Part shown: positions 13,125 to 26,700 of the stretch, one piece after another | Layout of the letters: each line of letters starts with the position of its first letter | How positions within the stretch are numbered: position 1 is the stretch's first letter | Notes under the pieces: model-generated | Seen by the model: the letters and a program-made list of their open reading frames with translations, nothing else | Told to the model about the DNA's origin: nothing | Database searches by the model: none | Translations under genes and position numbers: made by a program | NCBI GenBank assembly: GCA_949358305.1 | Contig: OX442317.1 | Coordinates: 3,352,186 to 3,416,185 of the forward strand | Source: Strigamia acuminata | Taxonomy: Eukaryota > Arthropoda > Chilopoda > Geophilomorpha > Linotaeniidae | Direction: 5' to 3' | Length of the DNA stretch: 64,000 nt

Positions 13125-14734
13125 ACCTAGAAACTTGTAGCACTTTCGATCCTTCGATGATCATCAGCGAAAAAGCTGATTTATTTAAACGACTCTCTTG
13201 TACCTACCTCCAAAGTTACTTGGTATTTTGAAGTCAGTTACCCTCGGACTTTGCGTGTGTGGATTTATTTCTACAAAAAAAAAATAAAAGAAATTAAAAA
13301 ATATCAATCAAATTTGCGAATATTAGTGACGTGTTTTGCTGCAAAGTACACGGCATGACAAAGCAAAGTAAATCAAATCTCGACACATTTTACGTGAGTC
13401 AGCGCTTTTTCTTTTAGCACTGCAAATGCAATTTACTGTATAAATAATGTACAAACTTCTACAGTGAACTGCTTTTTTAAGTCTAGCATCTCTCTATACA
13501 CTACTAATACCTCCTTTTTATAAATTCATAGAATATTTAAACAAAAATGTCTGCAAACTTTTCTCAAACTTAATGCATTTTCTCATTTACAAAAAAAAGA
13601 AGAAAAAAAAAATCCAAAAAAATCGACCCATTAATATTGATGACTTTCGAACTACACTCAACTTTTACCTGCATAAAAATCGAAACTTTTCGACGTATTA
13701 ATTCCTCAATGAGAATTAAAGTGCCTTTACATAAAAGCCCTCATTTATTCTTAATGCATTCAAAATGTGTAAAAACTTTGCTCGAGTTTACTTTCCCCCT
13801 CGAAAAATCATTTGAATAGCAAAATTTAAAACCCCATCAAAATACTTAACTTAAATAAAATTTAAAAAAATAAATTTTCCTTCTCCGCCATCTTGAATCG
13901 TGATTTACGAGATGGGTTAATTCATTTTAACTCGATGATGACCCTTGAAAAGTTCAAAAAACTGTGTTTTAACCGCTTCAAAAATAGGGCTGATGATAAA
14001 TATTTAATAAACATGTCACTGCGAACCACGGATAAAGTTGGCAGATTTTCAAAACTAAAAAAAGAAAGAAAAAAAAAATCCAAAATTTGATTTGCAGTGA
14101 GAATAAATGTCAAATCATGTTCATCAAAGCACCCATTACCCCGAGCCACCATCACCATAATTTGATACAAGCCAAACACATAAACAAACTCTTTAAAACC
14201 AATTAATAGTCAATTAAATGCTCTTGCAGATTGACACCGTAAAAATTACAAACAAAAATAAAAAATAAAAATCCCAAAAGTCACTCCATATTTATTCGAA
14301 CATCTTGTCCCCAGTCATTACACCAAACCAAACCAAAAAAAAAAAATCAAAAAACTAAATGATTTACTATTATTTGTAATGTAATTGGTGCTATTAAAAA
14401 AAGAGTAAGTATATACGTGATCGTCGCACACTGCTACAAAAGACAACCATCAATGTAATAGCAATTTTTTAAGACTTAACAGCTCAACACACGTCTCAAT
14501 GATTTACAATCACACTCCACTATTAAACCGTGTAATGAACCTCAAACTGTGTAAATTATCCACACACAAAATCACTAAACACATTCATAAAACCATTTTT
14601 AAACACGTTTTCTTCTTTAAACGTCGTGCGCATGCCCACTGCGACTCAAATTTGAAAACAGACTAAATTGGCCGCCATTTTCAGTTTAAATATGCTGATT
14701 ATTTAGTTCCCAAAAGTATTTGATAATTTCTTAC
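13125..14734. other. Region downstream of the last recognised DIP exon
   Basis: No exon was recognised. This is where the C-terminal exon and 3' UTR of the minus-strand DIP-like gene may lie, but no candidate stood out. At 14625-14690 a stretch resembles, inverted, a repeat in the second introns of both MS4A-like genes (31325-31375 and 40828-40872). Confidence 0.4.
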
Positions 14735-17700
14735 CATACAACCTGATGGAACCTTCGGTACCACCGAGCGAATTCGTCGCTGCGCATTTATAGGAGCCGA
14801 AATCTTTCCACTCCAATTTTTTAATTTTTAACTTCATGTGAACTTTGTAGGCGCTGTCAATTTCGGTTGTTTCGTATTTATCGTTGGTTATTAAAACCCC
14901 TTGTCCTCGTGTCCAATAATTGATTGGTTTCGGGTACGCTTCGGTGTAGCACTCTAATGACACTTCCCTATTCATCGGTGCACCGACTAATTGGTTGGGA
15001 ATCCAAATCATCGGAGAAACTGCAAATTTAAAAGCAATCGAGTCAACAATTTATTCAACTAAAATCGTTTCGTAAATCGACTCACATTCGACGTCCAATG
15101 TAATTCGTTTGCTGACCGACGGAGGCACGCCGTTTGAGGAGATGCACAGATATACACCCATGTTAAGTCGACTCACTTTATAGATTCGGAATTCCTCGCC
15201 TTCTACGATAGACACACTCTCTGCAAATTAAAAAAAAAGATTTCTCATCTGCAGCCCCATGCCCCCGATAATAACTGTCATGGCGGCTATTTGTTTGTTA
15301 TGCTACGACGGTGTTGTTCTAGTAGCGCCGCGCAAAAAGCTGCGGCAAATTCTTAAATTAAATCTAACAAATTGTTTTCTTCGCTTTTACCTTGTTGTTG
15401 GCCTTGTTTTTTGCCCAGAAGAATCAACTGGTTGTCTTCGCGTCTCCACGTGATCATAGGTGTAGGGTATCCAGATGCTTTGCACACTAACGTTACATCA
15501 AATCCTTCTCTTACAACCACGCTCGATGGTGAGCTCTGATCGTCGAGTATATCTGGTGACACTGAAATTGCAACAACAAAAATTCCCACACTGAATATTC
15601 TCTAGGATTTTTACAAAATTACCAAACACTAAACTCTACTTTATACACCAATAAAAATAACATATCACTGGTTATTTGAACGGTATATTGTTTCTATGGG
15701 TGTTTGTTTGTGTTCTATGGTCACCCGATTCCCTGCACAAATGCAAAGTTGGGTTTGTAAGGACATTTAAAAACAAACACACAGCTCATCCATTCATTTC
15801 ATGTTAACATTGTCGTGATATCACAACTTTATTCCCATAGTAACCAAAACCTTAGTCCTACAGGGTTCTTAGAAGGCTCGTTTGCGTGGCCTAATGCCTG
15901 GCATAAGCACTGGCTTATGGGATCATGCCCGTGCCACGTTGAAATGTAAATAAATAAATAAGTAAATAGCGTTTTGCATAGGTGTTCTTCGTGGCATTTA
16001 AGCACACGACTCGATATCACCTCCAATCCAAACCGAGGCAATTTTCACTTCCACTTTCCCGATTCAATCAAGACATGTTCACATGTGACAAGTGTCACTT
16101 AATGATCAAATTGGACTAATTTAAACTCTACGTGAGCGTACACCCTTTGGACATCATGGAAAACTTGCTATTTTTACCTCATTCTGCAAACAATGTATGA
16201 ATATGCAACAATAAATTAAATATACTACTTAAAACTTCCAAATTTGAGATTTTTAATTTTTTTTTTTCGTTTTAGCCATAACGTTGATGGTGTGAAACAC
16301 CACCCTGGGACCAGTGCCAAGTTCGATATCAGAATCCAAGCTAGCCCCTCAGATCAGAGGAGTTACTTGAATCTAGGAATTTCGGTTTTGGTTAGAGTAA
16401 ATACAATGTACCGGAACAACCAGGAATGATCTTCGTGAAATTATGGAAAACATTGATCCACTTCGTAATAATTTTTTTCTTGTGATTTTATAATTGCAGA
16501 CCACCACACAAAGGGGCCGATTGATCAAACGGGCAATCTGGTATCCCCCAAAGAGCCGACTGCCAAAATGTATGAAAAGGAGCCATTTCTTTTTACAAAG
16601 ATGCCCCAACCGATATCAATCCGCCTCTGACCACATACAGAAAGCTTTACCATATACAGTAGGGCATCGATTAGCGGAACACCGATTATCGGAACACCGA
16701 TTATCCGAACGATCGGTTATCCGAACAGCGATGACTGATTTTTTTATCGATGTTCATCGATTTCTTAATCGATTTTTGATGCTGTTTACCGATTTTTATC
16801 CGTTTTTGATCGGTTTTAAATGCCTTTTAACGATTTTTTTATTTTCATACAAACAAATCGGTTTTATGTCTCCCAATTAGTTCGGATAATCGATGTTCTT
16901 CTCTCATACCCTGTTCACACCAAGCTTTTGGATCTTATCCGAAGCTGCGGATCTAGATACACGATTGGTGTGAACACTGAACTCCGTTCACGGATCTAGA
17001 TCCGTGTGCCAAACAACTCCGTTCGTCAATCGAGTTCCCACAACTCGATTCACGGATTGGAATTGAATAAACAATGCCAGCACTCTGCCGCATTCCATCC
17101 AAGTGATTGTTGGAACTCTGTTCTGTTGGATCTGATCCGGCGGATCAGATCCAACAGAACAGAGTTCCAACAAACTCGATTCGTTTGGTGTGAACAAGGT
17201 ATAAGACTCTTAGCAAGTGTCTATTAATAGTATATGTTAATTAGTTTACCTATGACTTCGAGGTGACCAATCTGACTTTTCATTGGCACTGTATTAATTT
17301 GGCACATATAATAACCCCTGTCCTCCTCTTGCACATTGGTTATTTGCAATATCCAATGTTTAGGATTATTGTGCATTAATCGAAACCGCGAGTTCCTCGT
17401 TATCACATGATGATGTATCGTTAAGATCATCTGTTTATCCACGTGTATCCAAGCTACCTACAATCAAACAAAACGCTATTAATAAAACTTTATTAATTAA
17501 GAAGCAACGTGGAAAAAAGTTTAAAGAAATGGCGGTGGTTTACTGCTTTTCTCTGTATAGTCTCGGAGCTCGGTATACACGTTTTTGAAAAGGATCAATA
17601 AGTCAGTATAAGCAAATACTTATTTTCTTTCTCTAAAGCATTCGCTATTGGAGGTTTGCCAAATTGTTTGCCTTATAAAGAACTTTTGATAATATTCGAG

Positions 17701-20700
17701 ATTGTAAGCAATGGCAAGTTTGCCTGGGTGCTCTGAATGTTGCACGTTATTATCTTCTATTGTTACAATGTCATGCAGCTGTGGATGCAATTCAAACGAC
17801 ATTTACAAAAAGCCAGATGCAACTGCACATATTAGATTCCGTTTTCCTAAAAGAAAGCTCAAAGAAAGAACGAAAGAAAGACTAAAATGTAACAAGATCA
17901 AAAAGTCGCACTTTTATTCAATTTTATTCAAATGCCCATTGCACACAGTTCCCATATTTAAACTCATGCACTCAAAAAACATAAATGAAGCTAAACATAT
18001 TTATGTCCGCCAGTGGAAACTGTGTAATTAAATTCATCCGTAATTGGATTTCATGAGCATTCGTCTGACTTAGCTCAACTCAAACGGATGATTGCCGGTG
18101 ACCCGTACACAAATTCATATGTACAAAGTCACAAGCAATAATATACACCCACAAAAAATAAATAAAAAATAAAAAAACATCTGCCTCAATTGCAGATACA
18201 GGTCACCGGAAATTCCTGAGTCCCTAATTGGGTGCCACTTTTATATCTTTGCTTCCAAGACGAATAAACAAGACCAAGATCTATGCCTAAAACCTCATTC
18301 TTCTTTCACTTCACTAACAAAAGTGAAAATCCTTTATTATCATTACCTGGCCAACCGTTGCTAGGGGAAAATATGGAAGCTGCATGATGCTTTATACAGT
18401 GTATTGTTGCCAATACAATCTACTTCCTAACTATGCTCAAACCTGCACAATTCCTTGTGGTGCAAATACACCACATTATCATAATTATAAAGTAAAAAAA
18501 TTATGTTGACACTGGGCTCGTCTAAGAAAGTCTTCGTCCTCGCGGTGACCATGTGCCATGGACACCTGAATCCGGTTTAATTCCCTCCACAGGTTTTTTT
18601 CTGTTTAAAGCATCAAACAATCGATTCGGTGTCTTAACGAAATTAATTGTAGTATCACAATCTTGCAAATTACTAACACCACGTTCTTTAAAAAAAATTA
18701 AAGAATTTGCAACTGCACCACTGAAAAGCTGTAACAGAACCTCGTGGTGGTGGTTGTTGGTACACACCTTTTCTTTTATTACTTCTAGACTGCATTTCGT
18801 TTGCAGTCTGTGCAGGCGATCTATTCCATTATTCGCGCATAAAATGTTCCGATGTTAGAAGTTTGATCTCTAGGCCTTTTTACTTACGTTTCTTGATGTG
18901 GTTAAACATGATAACTGATTTTCATTGAAAGAAAATTTGTGGTCCTAGGGGCCTCGCTGGCCTACTAAAACCGCCATTGCCGGTGCAGTGCAATGAGGAT
19001 TTTTGAAGAGAAAAAAAAACAACTAATTTGTTGACGTTTATATTAAAATTTCCAAGCATTTCTCCGCAAATTTGAGCACGCGTATTATAACCTCCAAAAT
19101 GAACTTTTAATATTTAAAATGATTAGACGCTTCGCTCGGATTTGCAGCAGAAAATTGACAATTTGCAACGGAAATCCCAAATGAGGAAATAAAAGTTAAA
19201 CTTTTCAACATTAGAAAAGCAGAGAGAAAAGCCGAGGCGTTTCAAGTTCACGACTTTTCCCACTGCTTGTACTTCTCGCGCGTCTCAAGGGTCTATTCGA
19301 AACGAGATAGCGAGCACAAGGGAAGCTCGCCTGCTCTCTTAATAGACTATAATATAATTCTCGATTTCTCATTTTCATTTTAAAGCTCGTTAGCTGCAAA
19401 CAAGATTGTCCTCATAAATGTACGCCTATTTTCTTGATACTGCGATCAATTGTCCTTAACACTCCGTTTCTATTTTGCATTTATTATCTCGTTTGCTTCG
19501 AAATGTTCGTCAATGATGTCGCCGCCATTTCTTTAATATCTCTGCAGCGATTGCTCAATTGCTCCCGTTACCTTATGCGTTCCCAAATGGTCCACCACAC
19601 ACGGCAGCGTCACGTCTCGACCAACGGCCACCGTCACGTTTGGAATTTGTTCGGAGAATTCTGGATCCGACGCGAGAACTGAAATTCAACAAAAATGTAA
19701 TTAACTTTCCTGTATAATGTCACAAAAAACAAAAAAAAACAAATATATTTTTTAAAATGGCTACTTTTAAATGGCTGCCATTTGGTCTAATTGGATAAGC
19801 ACTGCAATTAAAATTTCCAATCTAAACCTAATTATTTTGAAAAGTTCAAATTGAATTTCATACATAATAAAAAAAAATAAAAAAAATTCTATTGAATTTG
19901 TGTATCCATTATGCTACAGCACTCGCTTTAATAAGCCTAAACAAGGCCTGAAAAATTTGCCTCATTTTCCCACTCCTAAAACACTGTTTTTATACTCCTT
20001 ATCTACCTGATCTCTGACTCCTTTACGTCCTAAAGGTTGCTAGTAATAACCGACATTAAGGAGGAGAGGAAATTCAATATAAACCTTTACACACAAAGAA
20101 AATGTTTCAAAACTACGACCTACCCCCTAAAATCAATACATTACACCTGTTAATTCACATAGACCAATTCAAAGCAATTATATATAGACACAAGATTAAT
20201 ACCAGTGAGGTGTCACTTGAAACACTTGGAATACAAACAAACATAATTAAGTTACATTTTTAATAACAATAAAAAAAAAAAACTTTTTTTCCTCCTAAGT
20301 CTTAGTCCCAACATTTATATCTTTCCTTGCGGTTTCAGATGACTCAAAGAATAAAATAAAACTGAAGGCACACCACTTCCTGCTGCGCCAGTGCGCTACT
20401 AACAGTCTGACACTGATCTCGCCACAGCGCCAGACCTTTACTCCGCCACTAACCTCAAAAAACAATATTGTTCCTAACTTTTCCCTCGCCTTAAATCAGA
20501 TGGAAAGTGCAAGAAAACGAAGCGACTATTTAATCAATTACCCAAATAGCCAATATTCTTGTTTTCATTGCTCCGAACGAGTGTTTTTACTGCATTAAAT
20601 TCCACTTGGAACAAGTTGAGCTCCCATAATCAACGACTTGCTCCAACGTCTCAAAAAGCCGCCCGAAGTACGTTTTTGCATTTTTATTTACCGCCGCGTT

Positions 20701-23700
20701 TAATTACCTCGAAACTGTTTCTCCTCCCCCTGAACAAAATCCAAACATAATGTCTAGCGAACATTTCAGCTCGTTTTTATATAGATGAGGTGCGTTTCAG
20801 ATCATAGTCATTTTCTACTTTGTAGCCTACTTAGGTTGGCACAGATCCAACATTTTTCTTTATATAAAAGCATCAGTTGATGCATAAATGAAGGGTTTTG
20901 TCTGACTGCACACAAAGAACTGCTGGCTTGGAAGAAAATTAGTCACAGCCGATTTAACACTGTCACAATGCATTCAACACATCCCAGTCCATTGTGTCAT
21001 AATTTGTTCCCTTGTAACATTTCTTATAAATAGTATAGTATATATACTGTTTATACAGTGTGTAATACACTAGAAAATATTTTTTTTTTATCTTTTCTTG
21101 CACATCAAGTGTCAATTTCTATTTTATTGACTTGTTTTGACTGTAAACAGAGCCGAGTTGCACTTGTATATGCAAATGATATTCATTCCAATGTGAATTG
21201 AAATTGTGCACATGCCAGTGTTTGTGGTAAATTGTAAGTGGCAGTTGCAATCAACAAGAAGTGTTTTGCACAAGACGAATGATGTAATAAGTTGAAACAT
21301 ATTCGCACATTTCGAGAAATTGTTTTTATGCGGAGACAGAGGCATTGCAACATCTTTAATTGTATCATGAATATCTCATTAGTGCGAATCGGGTAATTTT
21401 CGAATGAGCGAAACTGCAACCCGTGCACAATTCCGAGCAAAAGAAAAATAATAAACACAACTTGGAAACCATTTAACACATTTTTTTTCTTTACAACTTT
21501 TGTTATTACAGCGTGGTTAATAGTGCTCATAATGATACATCAACGTGTGTACAACATTTACACGCGCGCAGCAACTCCTTAAAGACGACATTTACTGTCA
21601 ATTCCGTTCAACGTTTCCAACTTATTTACGATTAATTGGATTTGTTTAATTCAAATTACACCGCTATATTTCCTCCCATAAAGAATTGATGCTTGTCAAT
21701 TCTGTTCTGTGTTTTAATGAACAATTTTCCTTACTTCTTCCAAATTACCCGAGCATCATCAAATATTTACGTGTGACTGATGTTTGTTCGCACTGAGTCA
21801 CTTACACGTCGGATATGCCACTCCCACGGGGCCTAAAATCAGTTTTTTTTATACACACGTGTATAAAAAATATTGATTTAATCAATTTTAAGAAATTAAT
21901 GACACATTCGAGTGATTAAGTGAGATTTACGAGGTCAATATCAAGATGAACTCGTCGCAAAACAGCCAAAGAGACGATTTAACCATAAAAAAAGAGGGGA
22001 GACGAAGACTTTTCGTACATCCAACAAATTTGGGATGAACACAACAACAAACGTGTGACGTGTGCACAATTGCGCCCCTAAAGTCGTAAAGTGAAAATCT
22101 CATTCACTTTGACTTTAATGATGTGGATCTGGGCTTTTGGCAGTCGAGAAACTTTTATTATGAGCCTGATTTCTTTTTGTACACCAAACTCTTTCAAAAT
22201 TTCTGCCATTATCTTTTTACAAAGTTTTGCTTACAGTAAACACGGCAAACATATATATATATATATAAAATAAATTAACTTTAATTTTAAAAATTCAAAA
22301 AAAAAATTTCAAAACATAATAATTTCTTTTATATAAATATTAATAGAGAAAATAATTTCAGAATTAATAATCACATCGCTTCTTTAACGTGCATTAATGT
22401 CGAGCAGCAAAGCCCACAGAATTTCCTCTAATAAATTTAAAGAAATATATTTATTTTCCACGTATAAAACCAAGTTAAAGCGACAGCTTTAATGCTAGGT
22501 CAATGTTTTCTCCGTGCAGTCGATATATATATTGCAAAAGTTAGGTACAGTAACGAATTGTTTTCGAAACTTCTTCACCGCTGCGCAGAATGCCAAGAAT
22601 TTTGTAAATGTTCAGGCAATTTCAATTGACCAATTAACTCTGAGCAAGTGCAGCCAGCAGAGCCATCGTTCCCTTCCCCAAAAAAATAAATTAAATAATA
22701 CCGTGTGTAATTTAAAACTTGTTTAAACACCAAATCAGTACTCAAACTAAAACTTCACACCATACGCGAAATTACAACGCAATTTCTACTGGATTATAAC
22801 CACATCCAAGCTCGGACACAATCCCACACAACATCACCCTTAAAAACATGTCCAAGTTGTAAAACTCACTTTTTACAACTTGGACATGTTCTCTCTAAGT
22901 GTTCACGTTTTAGGAATACAAAACTTTTAATACCACACGTATCTTTATTGGAGACCCGGCGCTTATTAACCCCATATAACTATATTGTACAATATATTGC
23001 TTTTCCGAAATGTATAGCATTTCAAATGCATTTCAAATGATAATTTCAATGTAAATTTGACTGACATGAGACGAAACAAGAAAAAGCGGTCAAATTCCAT
23101 GTTTTCGTAGTAAATATTGATGAAAATGACGTTAAATCAAGTGTTTATTTATGTAAGGTGTTGATGAATGGTCGTGACGGCGTTTCCAAGACGGTCGCAT
23201 CAATCTCAGTCGGTCGAGGAGTTTAATGCGTTGACTTATATGACAGCAGCGTCTTCACTATTCTTTCCAAGGCATTGACTACACACGCCATTGAAATCAA
23301 ATTTGAGTAAGTGTAATTTTATTTTTATGGTACCCCTTCTCTTCCTTGTTTTCGAATATATTTTTCTCGCTTTACGAACTTTTATACACGGAGAAATCAA
23401 AGCTCATCAGAATCGCAGTGAAAAGCATTCGCAATAAAAGAAAAGGCGCATTTTTCTCCTTTAAAAGCGCCGCGCGTGAAAAATTCCAAATATTTGCATT
23501 TCATTTTCTTTGTTTATTTATGGGTAAAGTTTAATGAGATCCACACAAACCCTCTTTGTTGCCAAAATTAATTTATGCTTGTCAGAGAAAAAAAATCTCG
23601 CGCAACTTAAATGGATAGGTATTTTATTTTTAACACCTCTTGGGAAATTTTGTTGTTAATAAATTAGTTCATGCTTTGCAAGTGTACGATTTATTCATAC

Positions 23701-26700
23701 AATATTTTTTTTTTATATAGTATATTTTTTTAAAAAAAATAAAAATAAAAATATAAAAAATAAATTTTTTTTTTTTTTGGGAAAGAAAAAGAAAAGAAAT
23801 ATAAAAATTAAGCATTTCTTGATTCTTTTTTAACGAAAGCATTACGGTTTCGCTTTCTTATCACGTAAGAAAATCAAATTAAGATTCCTACATAAAGACA
23901 ACAGCTGACATTGACATGTTTTTCCTTCATTGAATTTCTGTGCTACAATAGAATTTTATAAATTGCATTAGTCCTCACTTTTTCGCGTGGAATTAATCCA
24001 ATCAGCTAACACAAATCGGCCAAATCGCACTAAATTGCTGCGACGTTAAATCAAGAAAAGCTAAATTTCTCACACATTTCTTCCCAACTTTAATCCCCAT
24101 TCTATTGATTCCTATTCCTCATCTCCAAAAATTCATACAATATTATTTTTTAAATTTCAAAAACTTTCCCTAAAATCCTGTTAAATCAATTACAAATCGC
24201 ATTACACGCAACATCGATACCCATAACATTTTCTGCTTTCATCAAACATATTTTTTTACATTTTAATGCCACTTTTTTTTTATTTTAATACAGAATTTAC
24301 ATTTTGGGGCTTTTTACTTGATTGTCTTTTTTATGTCACACACATGAATCATCGATGTCTTTTTTACTCACAAGATTCATCCTCCCACGTCTAAAAGATG
24401 TAGATCTGAGCAACGTATGAAAATGAGTGCAAAACGCATATAATTCGATTAAAACCAGTAAAGCGTCGATATATAAAATAAAAATTTAACAATAATATAA
24501 ATATATTCGATCTGTGCGATTCTAAACAGCGAAAGAGGGAATTCCAAACTCGAAAACGATATTTATGATGATTACATTATGGAAATATAAATTTCTGTTT
24601 TGACTTTCTGCGAACAGAAGATTAAAACTGCATTGAAAAGTACGAGGAAGAATTGCGCACGGCGGTGTCTTCTTCATACCAATACTTAAGCAGAAGCAAC
24701 TCACAAATAACTGCCAGGGTATGAATTCAAACAAGATATAAATTGGAACGAAGCCAAGCGCTCAAACCACTGTCCAAATTCAAATACCGGTATTACACAG
24801 TAAAATTGCCCATGACTGCACCCATAAATTGACCATTTAAGCCACAATGCGCGTAAAATTGCAATACATCTAAACAGTATGTCCAGTAATACACAGTAGG
24901 CTGTTTGCGACATTCACAGAAATTGTGCCTCCGAATTACCTACAGCGATCAAACTTCAGCTGCCATTTTTTCTACCATTTACTTACCATAACTAAAAAAA
25001 AAAAAAAAAAAACCAAAATTTTTACAAAACGCCACTTCAGAATTAAAAAATAATAATAATAATTCGTACAATACACAAGTCACAATGGCCTTAAGGTGGG
25101 TTCCCAGAAAGGTAAGTATACTCGAGTTGCACTCAAAAAGGCACCTCACAATGTGTACTCCCATTGGTCGAGCCAGTTTACTGGTGTAGTGATACACAAA
25201 AGTAGACCCAAACACCAGAATTGCATTACAATGTACAGACATTGCAATCGATTGCCTAGGCAACGGTCTAAAATTCAAATTTCCAGACGATGTCAGCAAT
25301 AAACACAACAAACATGAATTTGACATTTTTTAATGTGTAAAACTTCATTTTAATGATGGAAATAACATTTTTTATTAAATAGAATCAAAATAACATTAAC
25401 TAAACTAGTCATAACAATCACAACAATAAATAAAAATCAAAACTACTTCTCCTAGTAGTAGTATACAGTCTGGAATTTGTAGTAAACTGGCTCGACCAAT
25501 GGGAGTACACATTGTGAGGTGCCTTTTTGAGTGCAACTCGAGTATAGTTAGTAGTAAAGCTAAGTACACACTTGTGTTCACACTAAATGCAATGCAAGAA
25601 AACTGACGCAACGCAAGCTACTTGCGTCCAAAAATTCTTGACGTTGACGCCAATTCCTGCTTCAACAGTAAGCGACGCAACGCAAGGAAAGGTCTTGCGG
25701 CCAACCAATCACGATAGACTCCAACTCTCGTCGATTCAGGTCTGGTTAGCGAGACTTTGCCACATGCAAACAGGCCGCCATTTTCGGATTCTGGAACTAG
25801 TTCTAGAACTAGATCCAATTCCAGGTTTCATTGACACCATCTGATTGGCCAGATGCAACATCAATTGTTTCAGCTCTGTTCACACATGCCCTACTGTGTG
25901 AACAGACTCTGCGTTGCGTTTGACTAATTTTTCCTTGCGTTGCGTCTAGTGTGAACACAAGTGTGAACCTAGCTTAAGTAGTCGTACTACTTTAGTACAA
26001 ATAATATACTTAATTCCGCAAAGTACAATATATTGTAAAATATATTTTTAAGCGTATGGATCACGAAGAGCCCATCAACCAAACTTGCACACAGTACCCA
26101 TTGAATTCCTGCTACACCACTAACCGTTCCGGTTTGCTCCGGAATATGTCGAGCACAGCCCACGCCCTGAAGGAGTTGCAAGCAATTCCTAATCTATCCT
26201 AAAGACTCTTGTGAAACAGGATACTTGAATAGGCATATACAACCAAAGCATTTTGACTTCCTTACTTTAAAACAGCCAGGTTAAAGATAGCAACAATTTT
26301 CTTAAGGTAGAAGACATTGACATACCACAATGACTGGATTATCAACCATTTTAGAACTTTTTTAACTTTAGTTTGCTCTACGGCAAAGCAAACAATGAAA
26401 AGGAGTCAAATTATCAAAACAAGAACTCACCAATATCCTTCAAAAGGAATCTTAGTTGAAAAGAAACCGATCAAAAGAATTCCCACCCAACCAAGCTATT
26501 TCGCATTTTTCTGCCCTTCTATTCATACAATTAATATTTTGCTTCATATACCTTAACAAAATTGTATAACATCAACAAATAAATGATGTTATTTATGTTA
26601 TTCATACAATTAGTATTTTACGTCATATCTTCGTAAAATTTGCAATTTTCTTTCGCTCAATCACCACTCCGCTTTAATCTTGCATTTAAATAAAAAAAAA

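Noticed and set aside
22845-22890. microRNA precursor
   Set aside because: The stem is perfect, only 20 bp, with a 6-nt loop and no extended stem, unlike typical animal pre-miRNAs.
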